Shown: positions 37,117-47,601 of the stretch, piece after piece | Position numbering within the stretch: position 1 is the first letter of the stretch | Layout of the letters: each line of letters starts with the position of its first letter | Assembly (NCBI GenBank): GCA_027577595.1 | Contig: JANBRJ010000073.1 | Span: 25,999 to 89,998 of the forward strand | DNA length: 64,000 bases | Reading direction: 5' to 3' | From: Coemansia sp. RSA 487 | Taxonomy: Eukaryota; Kickxellomycota; Kickxellomycetes; Kickxellales; Kickxellaceae | Position numbers and translations under genes: made by a program | The notes under the pieces: generated by a model | Database searches by the model: none | Seen by the model: only the letters and a program-made list of their open reading frames with translations | Told to the model about the DNA's origin: nothing

Positions 37117-38415
37117 ATGTCATTGGCAAACACATTGGATCCGCTGGACCTGCTTCGGCAGTACACCGTTCAGAAACAGAATGTAGAGTTACTCGACAAC
37201 GATGGCAATCTCACAAAGGACCTGCTACAAGCCGTAACTGTGCGGTTTGGCGAGGACGCGTCGTTTCCGCGCGACACGCCGACCCAGTTTCTGCGCAGCA
37301 ACAGTGAGTCTGACCAGTACACGCTCTCCGCCTTGCTGCACTTTCTGGACCACCGGAACCAGAGCTTCTACGAGTACATGAAAACCACAAACTCTCTGGG
37401 CCTGCAAACCGTGTCGTTTGGCGATCGAGGCAACATACTGGACTACTTGACTGGAAAGACCGCCGATATCGGCTCATCCAAGGCGGGTGTGTCAGCTGTT
37501 GGTAGTGGTGATGGCGCTGCCGCTTCTGCTTCTATTGCTGCCGGAGATAAGCACGGAGAGAACGTTGACGCCGAAGGAAGGCCGGTTCGGATGCGCACGT
37601 CTGCCACAGACTCTATGTCTGCAGGTGCTGCAGGCGATCGGTTGGCGGGTGGCGCGCCCGGGGCGACATCGAGCGGTGGCGGTGATTCAGCAAGAGATAT
37701 AATGCGCCGCGAGCGCGTGCTTGTGACAACGTCGACTGCCCTAAGCAGCAACAGCAGCTTTGCAAGCGTCAATGGGCTTATCAAAGAGCTGTTTCCGTCC
37801 AAGAGCGACGCAAAGGCAAGCAGCGCCAGGTCGGCGGAACCGGGGTCCTCAGCACCTGGCCCGGAGTCTGGAAGCGGTGCATCTGCAAAGCCTGCCCACA
37901 GAAAGCCTGGGCGTGCTAAGAGGCGCGACCCGATTATCGTGGTTCCTGCGGCTACAACAGCAATGCTCAACATGTACAACATCAAGCCGCTTCTCCAGGA
38001 CTTTCAATTTGTCGATTGGCGCGTGGTGATGGAGAAGGGCGGCTCCAAGCCGCGCGATGCCATAGTTGAGCGCAAGCTGCAGTCCACTGGCCACAACCTG
38101 CGGTTCCGCATTGTTGATTCTGTCCAAGACTTTACTGATGCCGATTGGAACAGCGTTGTGTGCGTGTTTACACAGGGCGCTGCGTGGCAGTTTAAGAACT
38201 GGATATGGAAGTCGCCGCAGGAGGTTTTTCAGAATTGCTTGGGCTTTTACCCGAAATATCAGGACGAGCAGCTGAAGGAGTCGACTGGGTCGTGGGGAAT
38301 CAAGCCGCTGAACATTGAGCGGTCCAGGCGCCATATGGATAGAGCTACAGTTACGGGTCTGTGGTCCAGCATCGAGCAATACATTGCTCTTCGCAAGCCC
38401 GATCTCATGCAATGA
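37117..38415 (+). CDS. CDC73: Cdc73/parafibromin, Paf1 transcription-elongation complex subunit
   Basis: A 432-residue, single-exon protein. The N-terminal region (about 1-115) contains the conserved DPLxLLRQY start, VRFGED and the FLDHRNQSFYEYM segment. A low-complexity Gly/Ala/Ser linker (about 120-265) follows. The C-terminal Ras-like domain (about 271-432) starts PIIVVPAATTAMLNMYNIK and includes FVTQGxAWQFKxW-type residues (CVFTQGAAWQFKNW) and GFYPKY. Cdc73 binds the phosphorylated RNA polymerase II and Spt5 tails and helps couple transcription to histone H2B ubiquitination and H3 methylation. Length is close to yeast Cdc73 (393). It is divergent from MDN1. The linker is the only unusual part and is poorly conserved in the family. 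Confidence 0.95.
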   Translation: MSLANTLDPLDLLRQYTVQKQNVELLDNDGNLTKDLLQAVTVRFGEDASFPRDTPTQFLRSNSESDQYTLSALLHFLDHRNQSFYEYMKTTNSLGLQTVSFGDRGNILDYLTGKTADIGSSKAGVSAVGSGDGAAASASIAAGDKHGENVDAEGRPVRMRTSATDSMSAGAAGDRLAGGAPGATSSGGGDSARDIMRRERVLVTTSTALSSNSSFASVNGLIKELFPSKSDAKASSARSAEPGSSAPGPESGSGASAKPAHRKPGRAKRRDPIIVVPAATTAMLNMYNIKPLLQDFQFVDWRVVMEKGGSKPRDAIVERKLQSTGHNLRFRIVDSVQDFTDADWNSVVCVFTQGAAWQFKNWIWKSPQEVFQNCLGFYPKYQDEQLKESTGSWGIKPLNIERSRRHMDRATVTGLWSSIEQYIALRKPDLMQ

Positions 38416-38478
38416 TTTATATAAAATCTATTTAAAGGTTAAAATTGTCTGATAAGATATAAAAAAAAGTACATTTGA

Positions 38479-39327
38479 CTACGTAAGATTGCCTGTTGTG
38501 ATAATAGATGTTGGGTTGACACCAGCGTAAGCCGCAACTGTGTTGACCTGTGGTGCAACCATGGGGTTGAAGCGGTATGCGGTCGGGTCGTTCATCTCGC
38601 CATGCTGGGCATTAGCAATCGTCGAGTAATACATTCCGGTAATGCCCACAAGCGCAACAATGGAGCCCGCCTGCGGCTGGCTGCTAAAGCCGATGATAGG
38701 GTCGCCGCCAAGGTAGTCGCCGGTGACGTGCTGGTTTTGCACGGGCTGTGTGCAAATGAAGTAGTCATCCACGTACCCTGGACGCAGCATTTCGCAGGCA
38801 TCGGAACTACCCTGGGCGAGCGACAAGAATGAGTTTCCTGTCGGGTCCGATGTGTTGTATGTGTAGAGCTGTGCGCTTTGATCAATTGAATGGCTGCTCA
38901 GGAAGATGGTCTGGATTTCTGACCCAATCACCATGGGATCTTTAAGCTGGATGACTGCAAAGTTTGCGCACTTGTCAATGTCGACGTTAGCAACAGAGTA
39001 TCCTGTTACATTGCTCCCAACTGTTTCAAGGTAGCGGTCGTCTGTGTTGCCAGCAACAATGCGCCACTCTCCAGCTCCGTACGCGGTGGTTGGATAGTCC
39101 GACATTGCACATGCTGCGCTTGTCACAAGTGTGTTGTTGGTGATAACCGTTGCTGCACACCGGCGGTGCAGCCCATTCGCTGAGGCCCAGAAGAGGCCTG
39201 CAATGAACTTTACATTTGCTAGCTCGGATGAGACGGCTTTGCTGCCCGTTGTTGCTGTGTTTGTCTGTCCCGTCACGCTAACCGCTAGAGCTGCTACCAG
39301 AGCAGCAATAAATGGTACCGTACGCAT
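38479..39327 (-). CDS. Secreted trypsin-fold protein lacking the catalytic triad
   Basis: A 282-residue protein with a signal peptide (hydrophobic residues 4-20, cleavage near VTG-QT). It carries the pattern of S1 peptidases: a first beta-barrel with ITNNTLVTSAACA where active enzymes have the T-A-A-H-C loop, ANFAVIQL where they have N-D-I-A-L, and TGDYLGGDP where they have G-D-S-G-G-P. Thus His, Asp and Ser all appear replaced, so proteolytic activity is unlikely. Several N-glycosylation sequons (such as NNTL, NVTG, NTSD) fit secretion. Convergent with CDC73; stops are 64 bp apart. The trypsin-fold assignment is by motif spacing and would need a structure-based search; a binding or decoy role is speculation. 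Confidence 0.6.
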   Translation of the reverse strand: MRTVPFIAALVAALAVSVTGQTNTATTGSKAVSSELANVKFIAGLFWASANGLHRRCAATVITNNTLVTSAACAMSDYPTTAYGAGEWRIVAGNTDDRYLETVGSNVTGYSVANVDIDKCANFAVIQLKDPMVIGSEIQTIFLSSHSIDQSAQLYTYNTSDPTGNSFLSLAQGSSDACEMLRPGYVDDYFICTQPVQNQHVTGDYLGGDPIIGFSSQPQAGSIVALVGITGMYYSTIANAQHGEMNDPTAYRFNPMVAPQVNTVAAYAGVNPTSIITTGNLT

Positions 39328-40263
39328 GTTTAATGAGTAAAATATTTGCTATTCTAAAAGGTCGAAAGTTAGAGCAATAAAGAAGAAAAGGAGCAAAACC
39401 CTTCTGTATATGCCGGTCTTTCTTTTGTCTGATACTAATAGGGTATCCGATATGGTCCAAAATAAAACGGTCGTCAATAAAATTATAAAAATATACACAT
39501 CAAATGTGGAAACGGAAAATAGATGTGCGTGAAATACGTAAAGTAGTTTTTAGATATTTTGCATCCAAATAAGCGAAGAAGAAGAAAGAATTTCTCCATC
39601 TTGTCGCATCTCCATGCCAAGATAGATGCTCCAACCTAAAAAGAAGCCAAAAATAAAAAGTAAACCGTTTATTTTGCTTTGTGCATTCTAACCAAAATAA
39701 AGGCATGACTTTTTCTTCTTGGTCGCAAGACCCCCCACTGCTAAAATTGGTATAAAGAAAGGCAGCTTGTGTAGAAAGGAAACATGTGTGCTTCTTTTTG
39801 TAGTAATTACTTTTATCCTTTTTACACAATAGCAAATGGAGCAAAACAAGCACAAGAGAGCTGTGCTATCATTTATCTACTCCCACAGAAGTTTTGGATT
39901 GGTACTTGTCAGTCCCAGTGGCCTGCAACCCTCGTGCAGTGATACCCGCCTAGCCCTCAGAAAGTTTAATTTTACGTAAAAAAAACATTTCCCCACATTA
40001 CATGCCATGCATCAAGATGCAAGGGGCTTTCTTTTGAGCAAATCATGACTGGTCTGTGTGGTCTGCGATCTTCATAATCAATTAGCCAAAAGCAAAAATA
40101 AAATTTTTTTATTTTTGCACAATCACATACCCTAACCCCCTTTTTGTGCTTTGTCATAAAAACTCGTTTCCTTCTTTTGCTCTCCATATCTCTTGTTTTT
40201 GCTTTACTTTTTATCGTCTATCATTTCTAACCCCTCGATTGTTCTTAAGTCGCTTAGTCATCA
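39328..40263. other. Intergenic, about 0.9 kb, divergent promoters
   Basis: AT-rich with homopolymer runs of A and T. Only short ORFs occur. The pyrimidine-rich block at 40165-40255 (CTTCTTTTGCTCTCC and on) directly precedes the next ATG and looks like a core promoter or leader. Confidence 0.5.
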
Positions 40264-40689
40264 ATGTCTACTCAGAATACCGAATCGTGTGTCATCAATG
40301 CACCCGTTGACAAGGTGTGGGCTGCCCTACGCAAGCAGGACTTTAAGTTCTGGTCGCTTGTCAAGTCAGTCGAGCTTCCCGAGAGCACCAGCGAGGTTGG
40401 CGGCGTGCGCATCACCACGTATACCGATGGCACCGTGCAGAAGCATCGCCTTGTTGAGTACTCTGAGCTCAAACGCTCACTAACCTACGAGCTCATTGAC
40501 TCTGTGCCTCCTGTAACCACCCTCTCGGCCCAGCACTCTTTCCGCGTCTATCCGGTCACTGCCAACGACAGCGCCTACGTCCAGTGGCGGAGCACCTTTA
40601 GCTCCGACGACTCGGCCGCTGCCGTTGCCGACTCAAAGTACAAGAAGCTCGATGCTCTTGCCGAGCTTGCAAAGTCTCTTGAGAAGTAG
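40264..40689 (+). CDS. SRPBCC/Bet v 1-like small lipid-binding-fold protein
   Basis: A 141-residue protein beginning MSTQNTESCVINAPVDKVWAA, which is the first strand and helix typical of START/Bet v 1-like (SRPBCC) domains, followed by VxLPE, GGVRITTYTDGTVQKHRLVEYSE and a curved-sheet pattern ending in a long C-terminal helix (KYKKLDALAELAKSL). Related proteins are annotated as polyketide cyclase/dehydrase or lipid transport and bind hydrophobic ligands; the ligand here is unknown. High codon bias toward C-ending codons suggests good expression. Single exon. Confidence 0.8.
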   Translation: MSTQNTESCVINAPVDKVWAALRKQDFKFWSLVKSVELPESTSEVGGVRITTYTDGTVQKHRLVEYSELKRSLTYELIDSVPPVTTLSAQHSFRVYPVTANDSAYVQWRSTFSSDDSAAAVADSKYKKLDALAELAKSLEK

Positions 40690-40977
40690 TAAGCCTTCCT
40701 CTTTCTTTTCTATTGGAATATATTTGTGACAATTTCTCTCGAGCTTAAACTTCGTAACGTATAGTTTTCATTGTCACTTTATTTACTCGTTTTTGTCACA
40801 TGCGCTTGTCCCACAAATGCAGCCAATGGGCTTGGCACCGTCGTTGACTACGCGAAAATTGGCGCTTTTCTGCTGAACATATGCCATTTTTCATACGAAA
40901 TCAGCACCTACTTTTACGTTTGTTCGCAGTCTTTGTCGATATCGATAGTGGATTATTCTACATTCTTCGCCTGTAAA

Positions 40978-41397
40978 ATGTCTGAGATAAAGAGTGACAA
41001 CGCTACAAGTAACAAAAACGCAGACACTGCCACATCACCATCTGCCAAATCTTCGCCACAAGCAGGCTTCATAAATGTCAGTCCATTCATTAGACACTTG
41101 AACCATGCATTTTCGGGTGTGACTGAATCGTCCCGAGTCGCTGTGCGCTTCAATAAAGACACGATGGACGCCGAGTACGAGCCCGCAAAAATATGGCTTC
41201 GATGGACAACCACAGCCTTACTCTTTGGCATTTCCGCTGGCGCTGTTTGGTATCGGCGAAAGAGCCTGGAAAAGGTGGGCGGTCTTGTGTCGTTAGCCGG
41301 TGCCAGTCGCCCAATTCTTTCGGGAGTTTCTTGGACGGCTGGAATAGCTGGCGGTCTTAACAGTCGTCCTGCACTGATGGAACAAAAAACGGACTAG
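40978..41397 (+). CDS. Unrecognised 139-residue protein with one membrane segment
   Basis: The frame is open from 40771, but the first ATG is at 40978 (MSEIKSDNATSN). A polar Ser/Thr/Asn/Lys-rich N-terminus (1-45) is followed by a region with basic and aromatic residues, a membrane helix at about residues 65-85 (WTTTALLFGISAGAVWY, then RRKS) and a second, weakly hydrophobic Gly/Ala-rich stretch to the end. The layout resembles small mitochondrial inner-membrane proteins, but I cannot name a family. It lies 289 bp after the SRPBCC gene, same strand, and 62 bp before the possible Mer3 start, so its terminator and the next promoter overlap closely. Confidence 0.6.
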   Translation: MSEIKSDNATSNKNADTATSPSAKSSPQAGFINVSPFIRHLNHAFSGVTESSRVAVRFNKDTMDAEYEPAKIWLRWTTTALLFGISAGAVWYRRKSLEKVGGLVSLAGASRPILSGVSWTAGIAGGLNSRPALMEQKTD

Positions 41398-41458
41398 CTA
41401 GCTTATCCTTTGATGCTTCAAGCTCCTAGGCTTTGATAAAATACAAAATTTAAAATAA

Positions 41459-43347
41459 ATGCTATCCAAAGCTTATTTGCAGAGAACGCTGTATGTTTCG
41501 TTCAATTCTTGTTGCAGAACGCCAACTATTCTCAGTTCCTTGCTCCCTTTCTTCTTATCAAAATACTCTTACACATTTACAAAAAGAACAACAGAGATGA
41601 TGGATAGCCGTAATCAGCTGCACATTAACAGTTCAGGATACCCAATCTCCAATATCGTGGAAGAGATAAGTGATGATGAGGACGACTTTGATTCCGATAT
41701 TCTCTGTTCAGATCTTCCATGCTATGGTTTACATTCACGCACTCAAAAGGTTACAGTGCGTGCTCCTGCTATAAGCAAATACTTTGGTTCCAAGAAGCCG
41801 ATGGTGCAACAGCTTGATCACGGTTGTCCACCTGTTTTCACGCTATCTAGCATATCCAATATTAAGCAGCTCCCATTTCAGAAAGACAATCATTCCCAGC
41901 GACCTTTCTCAAAAGCTGTATCTCGCAACCATTTGGTTCATCCACTGGTTCCAGTTGACACACTTCCTCGTCGGTTTTCAGGCGTTTATGCTTTTTCGCA
42001 TTTCAACAAGCTGCAATCCGAATGTTTCAACGATCTTTTTCAGACAAATCACAACTTGGTCATTAGCGCTCCTACTGCGTCGGGGAAAACAGTACTGCTG
42101 GAGATAGCGATGCTCAAACTATTCAATCAGCTTGGTGAAAATGGGGCTATGAAGAGAGCTTTGTACTTGGCACCACTAAAGGCACTCTGTTCAGAAAAAG
42201 CAAACGAATGGCAGTTGAAATTTGCACGTTGTGGGCTTCAGTGTGCGGAGCTTGTTGGGTCGACTGCTGCTGATTCTACCAGAAAGAACGGCAACGAGAC
42301 CAAAGATCATGGCAGCATTTTAAACGCGCACATCATTTGCGCTACTCCAGAAAAGTGGCTGTCAGCTACTGAAAATCCATTGATGGGAACCACATTACAG
42401 GATTCGATCGAGCTGCTTTTGATAGACGAATGCCACATGGTTGGCACCAGCCGTGGTGCGTTTCTCGAGTTGGCTGTTGCATCTGTCAGACGGGGAAACA
42501 AGAATGTTCGGGTTATAGCCACATCAGCAACAATTAGCAACATCTCTGATATTTCTGCATGGCTTTCACCCAATGTTAGCACATTAGATGATCCGAATTT
42601 GTCTGCTCCTGCGAAAACGTGCATTTTTGGCCCCGAATACAGGCCAGTACAGCTATCCAAAATAGTTCTTGGCTACGACATTCATATGAACTACTTTCAG
42701 TTCCAGCGGAACCTTGACTATAGACTTCCAGCTATAATCAACCAGCACGGTCCAGGTCGTTCTGTTCTCATATTCTGCTCATCAAGAGGTGCGGCGCAAG
42801 ATACATGTCGCTTTCTCTCTAAAAATGTTTCTAGACTTTCACAGCCACCTCTTGCAGTTGTCCTAACCAGTGCCTTCACAAACCGCCTACTTAATGGTAA
42901 GTGGCAACGAAAAATCGACTCTCATGCGCTGAGATGATTGTTTGTAATCTAACAATATAACAGACTAAGTATCTGTGTGATGTTTATCTCATAATTAAAA
43001 TAGACTCAGTTCCCTGTGGAATTGCATTTCACCATGCAGGCCTATCTGCCAGCGATCGAACACGGGTTGAAGAGCTATTCACAAGTAATTCCATACAGAT
43101 ACTGTGTACGGTAAAGTAATATGCATATACATATTGTTGTATGCTCATGAAATTGCACAAAAAGCATTTAATTGAAGAGGGCTCTGATGTATCTGTAGGT
43201 TCGACAAGCACCCTGGGAATGGGAATAAATTTGCCAGCGTATATGGTTATTGTAAAAGGCACCAAAGGTAAACACATGGCCAAAAAGATACTGCTTCCTT
43301 TAAATTAAAACCAATATTACTGGCACTCAAAAAGGCTAATCCGAACA

Positions 43348-43388
<41 letters not shown>

Positions 43389-45794
43389 AGGATATATCGA
43401 AAACGGATACAAAGAGTACTCGACACTGGACATTCTGCAGTTTATTGGGCGAGCTGGACGTCCGCCGTTTGGCAAAGATGCAAAGGCTATTATTCTTACG
43501 GGAAGAAACATGGTAAACACATACCAGTCACTCGTATCTGGAAAAGAAACGCTAGAAAGCAGGTAATTGACAGCAAATAATGGATTGTATAAATTGGGGA
43601 GATGTGGTGCTATTACTAACATCTTGCTTTCTGTAACGCAGTCAACTGTAGTCTCCGATCAGAGCTTTGCCGTACGATAATAGGCAATGTATACTGCAAC
43701 AGCGTCTGTACAAAGAACGATGTGCTTATGTGGTAACGTTCTCAAATATTAACGTTAGATCTGTACCAATATACAAAGCATTAAGGCAGTGCCACTAATC
43801 ATTCTATCGCCATATTCATGAAATTTGTAGGCTAAAATCTACATTTCTCGCAGTACGTGTAAAAAGGATGCCCACTAGATATCTTGATAGCAGCGAACTT
43901 TCCAAGATCAGTAAAGACAACGACGGTTGTAAATGTAAGCACAGCCCAAGCAATTGGTAGCTTATTAATTAACGAATGACATTACAGGTTATTGCGATTA
44001 TACTAACTAGAGGCAAAAAAACTAGTAATATTAGGCCTTGTTGAATTGGAAATATCTCGCCTTTCTAAGTTTGGGCTGCTTGAAGTTCATGGCGATAATA
44101 GTCTAGTAGCTACAGGTTAGTATGTTGTGCTATATAATTTTTTGGTTTTTACTAGATGATATGCGTGCGTCTGCGAATTAACAGTAACCTAAATTTCAAC
44201 TTGATAACATGTAGATCTTGGAAACTGCGTTGCAAAGTACCGCGTGAATCCGATAAACATGGCTAGAATGCTGACAAATATGCCATTGAATCCCAATTAC
44301 AGTCAAGTAGTAAGCATCTATCATCTTTATTCCTGGTTCTGTGGAGCGACATGTGCATTTATCTGATATGATCAGCTAATTGTGTATTTGGAGCAACTAT
44401 AGTTGGAGGTTATTTGCAGCTGTGGTGAGTTTACCAGTCTTCCAGTAACAAGGGGTCAAAAGGGCATTCTAAATAAAATGGCGAAAAGCGAATTTCTACG
44501 TTGGAAATTGACGCATATGGTAACTTCCATCGAAGACAAAGTTTTTGTTCTATTGCAGGTACGTTTCCACAAGACATCAATCTATAAGCACCTATGTATA
44601 ATGTAGCAACTTGACTTTTTTAAATGTTGGAGATATAACCGTTTGTAGTACGGTTTGCAATGTAAAGTGCTTCCATCAAGCAACCACACGGTTTCTCTAA
44701 GCCAAGATATGAGCAGGGCTATCCAACTGGCGCGCAATCCAGCAATGTGCATATGTGACTATTACGCGCTGCACCACGACTTGAAAGGTGTGGTAAATGC
44801 GTCTACAATGTAAGTAATTACTTTAGGACACTAAACAAATATATACATGTGTTATTACTTATATAAAATATGCTAATGCTGATCAGTATTGACCAATGCT
44901 TTAGATGTCGTGAACTTTTTGCCAGCTGCAACGAAGACTCGCCTGCGGTATTGCAGCAAATCAATGAAATTGGCCCTCGCTATTCGGGGATTCTTTACGA
45001 AAAGGGAATTAAATCAGTGTCTCAGTTGTGTGAAACTCGAGCACGAGAAATTGAATATGTAAGTTATATTATGACATCTCTTGTTTTAAGTGAGTGGATA
45101 GTGCGCAGCATATGTTGACTTAGCGATATGCAAGATGATTTCAAAAAGAAATATGTAGGTTCTCAAGCGCAACCCGCCATTTGGAACAAAGATACTCTCA
45201 AATGCAGCAGCGCTTCCACAAGTCGAATCGGTAAACATTCTTGCAAATTGGATTGACAATAGCAGTATTGTTTTCACATTTCAAGTCACATGTGGAAGCT
45301 ACGATCGTGATAGTGGAAATAATAAAAGGACTTTTGGTACTGTTCCATTTACTCTTTTGGCGTATGCATCAGATGGCATCCTCCTAAAATTTGAAGTTGT
45401 TGATTTGTCACCATCTGCAAATTATTATGAGACTTGTATTGGATTGTGCAACCCAAACGAACAAGCGACCGTAGTTTTGGAAGTTGCACCACGTACACAT
45501 GGTAAGTTGGAGTACCTGAGGTTCTATATTATTTACTTATTATGTTGGTACCTAACTAAATTTCAACTGAAACTTTTGGTTGTTAATGTATTTTTTTTAG
45601 TTGGTTGCGCAAAGAGAGTCTGCATTTCAATTCCAGCCAGCTCAAGACCTTTGCCATCCACGGGTTATGTATCAACACTTTCAAATAGAGCTAACGAAGC
45701 GAGTGACCAAAAACACGGCATTAAAGCAGACAACTTTGATGATTTTGACGATATTCTTAGCTCTTTTTCAATGGATAGCAGTTTTACTCTCTAA
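41459..45794 (+). CDS. HFM1: Mer3/HFM1-type meiotic DNA helicase, 13 exons
   Basis: An in-frame splice model: 41459-42896, 43004-43105, 43199-43267, 43391-43562, 43652-43732, 43831-43934, 44026-44115, 44215-44309, 44403-44558, 44649-44809, 44887-45058, 45159-45501, 45601-45794. It gives 3,177 nt, 1,058 codons plus stop; all introns are GT-AG, 77-123 bp. Exon 1 carries Walker A PTASGKT, the DECH box (LLIDECH) and motif III SATIS. Exons 2-4 hold YHHAG-like FHHAGL, TSTLGMGINLP and QFIGRAGRP, the Ski2-family motifs V and VI. Later exons give a winged-helix and Sec63-like region with the HhH-like segment IGPRYSGILYEKGI. Mer3/HFM1 unwinds recombination intermediates to promote crossovers in meiosis. 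The start may instead be ATG 41597 (1,012 residues), since residues 1-46 look like leader. Exon 7 could start at 44035 rather than 44026. Confidence 0.88.
43352..43386. repeat. (TA)17 microsatellite inside intron 3 of the Mer3 gene
   Basis: Perfect TA repeat directly before the acceptor TTGTAG. It makes this intron (123 bp) the longest of the gene. Confidence 0.93.
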
Positions 45795-45903
45795 CAATGT
45801 TTCATTGTTTTCAAATTTGGTTTTCTTATAAACTAAATAATTTATTTCCTGTGTTGGCTATACATAAATACTAATGTCACATAAAAGATATTTCGTTTAC
45901 TGG

Positions 45904-47601
45904 CTACGTTACAGGCTGCTCGATGTTAGATCGTACTGCTCTTCTATACAGCCTATTCGGTCGCCTCCCTTCCTTTGGATTGACCAAGCTGACTATGTGT
46001 TGCGGATTCGATACGTCCATTGGGTGTGGCTCCACGACCGGATGCAGCTTTGGATGGTACTGCGCTGCACTGAACTCCGGCGTGCTTGCGATGATCCTGC
46101 GAGGCATAGGTTCAGTCAGTACATCGGCATTCCCTGTTTGTTTGGTCGCTGCATCTGTGTGCGCAATGAGCGGATCGTTGCTTGACTCCATAAACATGTC
46201 TGAGCACAGGCCGCTATCAGGCTGCAGTCTATTTCCAAGTATGCTTCCGTCACAGGTTGATTGGCCTGGAAGAGAACCCACTATTGCCCTCCGTCTATTC
46301 CTCTGGCTTGTGTTGGCGGTGCTGCTGCGAAGGTCGGGGTGGCGAGGGATAGATCGGGCCACATTGAGTATGCGCTGGGCATCCATGTCAGTGTCAAGAT
46401 CAACCCACTCGTCAGCATTGCCTATGGCCAATATTGTGTCATTTTTCTGTTCGTAGGATTTATTGCGTGCTATGCTCATCGCATGGACAGTCTCGGCATG
46501 CCTACGCAGAAAATCCACGCGCGGCAGCGTAATTGCACGCTCCAAACCGAAAAGCAGGTCAATAAGCAGACGCGCATAAGGATTGGAGAGGCAGCCAGGA
46601 TCGGCTGCTTCAAGAGCCTGCAGTGTTCTGACAAAGTATGTGATTCTGGATATGTGGGCTGCATACTCTTCTGCGGCGAGTGGAGGCAGGTATTGCGCTG
46701 TCGGATCGTTAATGGGAACAACACCAGGGCTAGGTGGCATGAAATGCGCATCTTCAAGCACATACTGCATGAGTGGCTCCATAGAGCTCTCATGTTCGTT
46801 CATAAAGGAGGAAATCGGCCCGCAGTCGCTGGAGAACTCGTGCAAGAGCTTTGCGATCTCTGTTGGACAGCTTGGCTTCGGCTGGATGGTGGCATCGCTC
46901 CGCATCGTCTTGAAAGTATCGCCCGTTTTTTGCTGGCTAAGATTGCTCGGCTTCTCGCTGACCTGAGACTTGTTGCGACGATAAATCACATTTGGCTTGC
47001 GGCCGGTGTCGTTACTAGAAACAGCGGAGATGGCAGGAGTGATACTGTTTTTTGGGCGACGGATCCACCCACACAGATCGCGCCAGGCCGCATGCTGTCC
47101 ATCGTTGCTGTTTGCTTCAAGCAGCATCCTGTCAATACCAGCGCTTTCATCCAATGTTTGTGAAGAGTCGCAGATGCCCAGCGACTGCATTCTTTCCGCG
47201 CTTCGCTGTGAATCACTGCTCGATGGCGAAGTGTTGCTGGAGGTGCAATCATGTAAGCCCATTTGCATTTGTAAGCTGCGAAGACGCATCTCTAGCTCTG
47301 CCAGTGAAGCATGAGAGTCGAGACACCGTGCTGACGAGTGTGTTGTATAAACAGTTTTTTCTGGGTGGGCACTGAATCTTCTGTAGTTACTGGTGGTTGT
47401 GGTGGTGCTCGACCTGTTGCTTAATGGCAAAAGACGATCCTGCTGTGCGTATGCGTTGCCTTGGGAAAGTGATGTATCGTCTGGAATGACAAGTTTATAG
47501 TTGTTTGTGATGGTTGGAGAGGATACCGCTTGGTTGTCGTCGTAAAACGAGCTCGCCGAGCTGCGGCAAGAAAGGACGCTTATGTTTGTCTTCCAACGCA
47601 T
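45904..47601 (-). CDS. Unrecognised 565-residue protein
   Basis: Long uninterrupted ORF, convergent with the Mer3 gene (stops 110 bp apart). The N-terminal 230 residues are Ser/Thr/Asn-rich and probably disordered, with a short coiled-coil-like segment (SLAELEMRLRSLQMQ near residue 100). A more ordered, helical part lies around residues 245-385, containing ISRITYFVRTLQALEA and LLIDLLFGLERAI. The C-terminal 160 residues are again polar. No known domain, signal peptide or membrane helix is evident. The ordered core and clean coding sequence make it a real gene; the role is unknown. Confidence 0.65.
   Translation of the reverse strand: MRWKTNISVLSCRSSASSFYDDNQAVSSPTITNNYKLVIPDDTSLSQGNAYAQQDRLLPLSNRSSTTTTTSNYRRFSAHPEKTVYTTHSSARCLDSHASLAELEMRLRSLQMQMGLHDCTSSNTSPSSSDSQRSAERMQSLGICDSSQTLDESAGIDRMLLEANSNDGQHAAWRDLCGWIRRPKNSITPAISAVSSNDTGRKPNVIYRRNKSQVSEKPSNLSQQKTGDTFKTMRSDATIQPKPSCPTEIAKLLHEFSSDCGPISSFMNEHESSMEPLMQYVLEDAHFMPPSPGVVPINDPTAQYLPPLAAEEYAAHISRITYFVRTLQALEAADPGCLSNPYARLLIDLLFGLERAITLPRVDFLRRHAETVHAMSIARNKSYEQKNDTILAIGNADEWVDLDTDMDAQRILNVARSIPRHPDLRSSTANTSQRNRRRAIVGSLPGQSTCDGSILGNRLQPDSGLCSDMFMESSNDPLIAHTDAATKQTGNADVLTEPMPRRIIASTPEFSAAQYHPKLHPVVEPHPMDVSNPQHIVSLVNPKEGRRPNRLYRRAVRSNIEQPVT

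Noticed and set aside
42301-42660. ORFs on the minus strand of Mer3 exon 1
   Set aside because: They mirror the helicase coding sequence and have no independent support.
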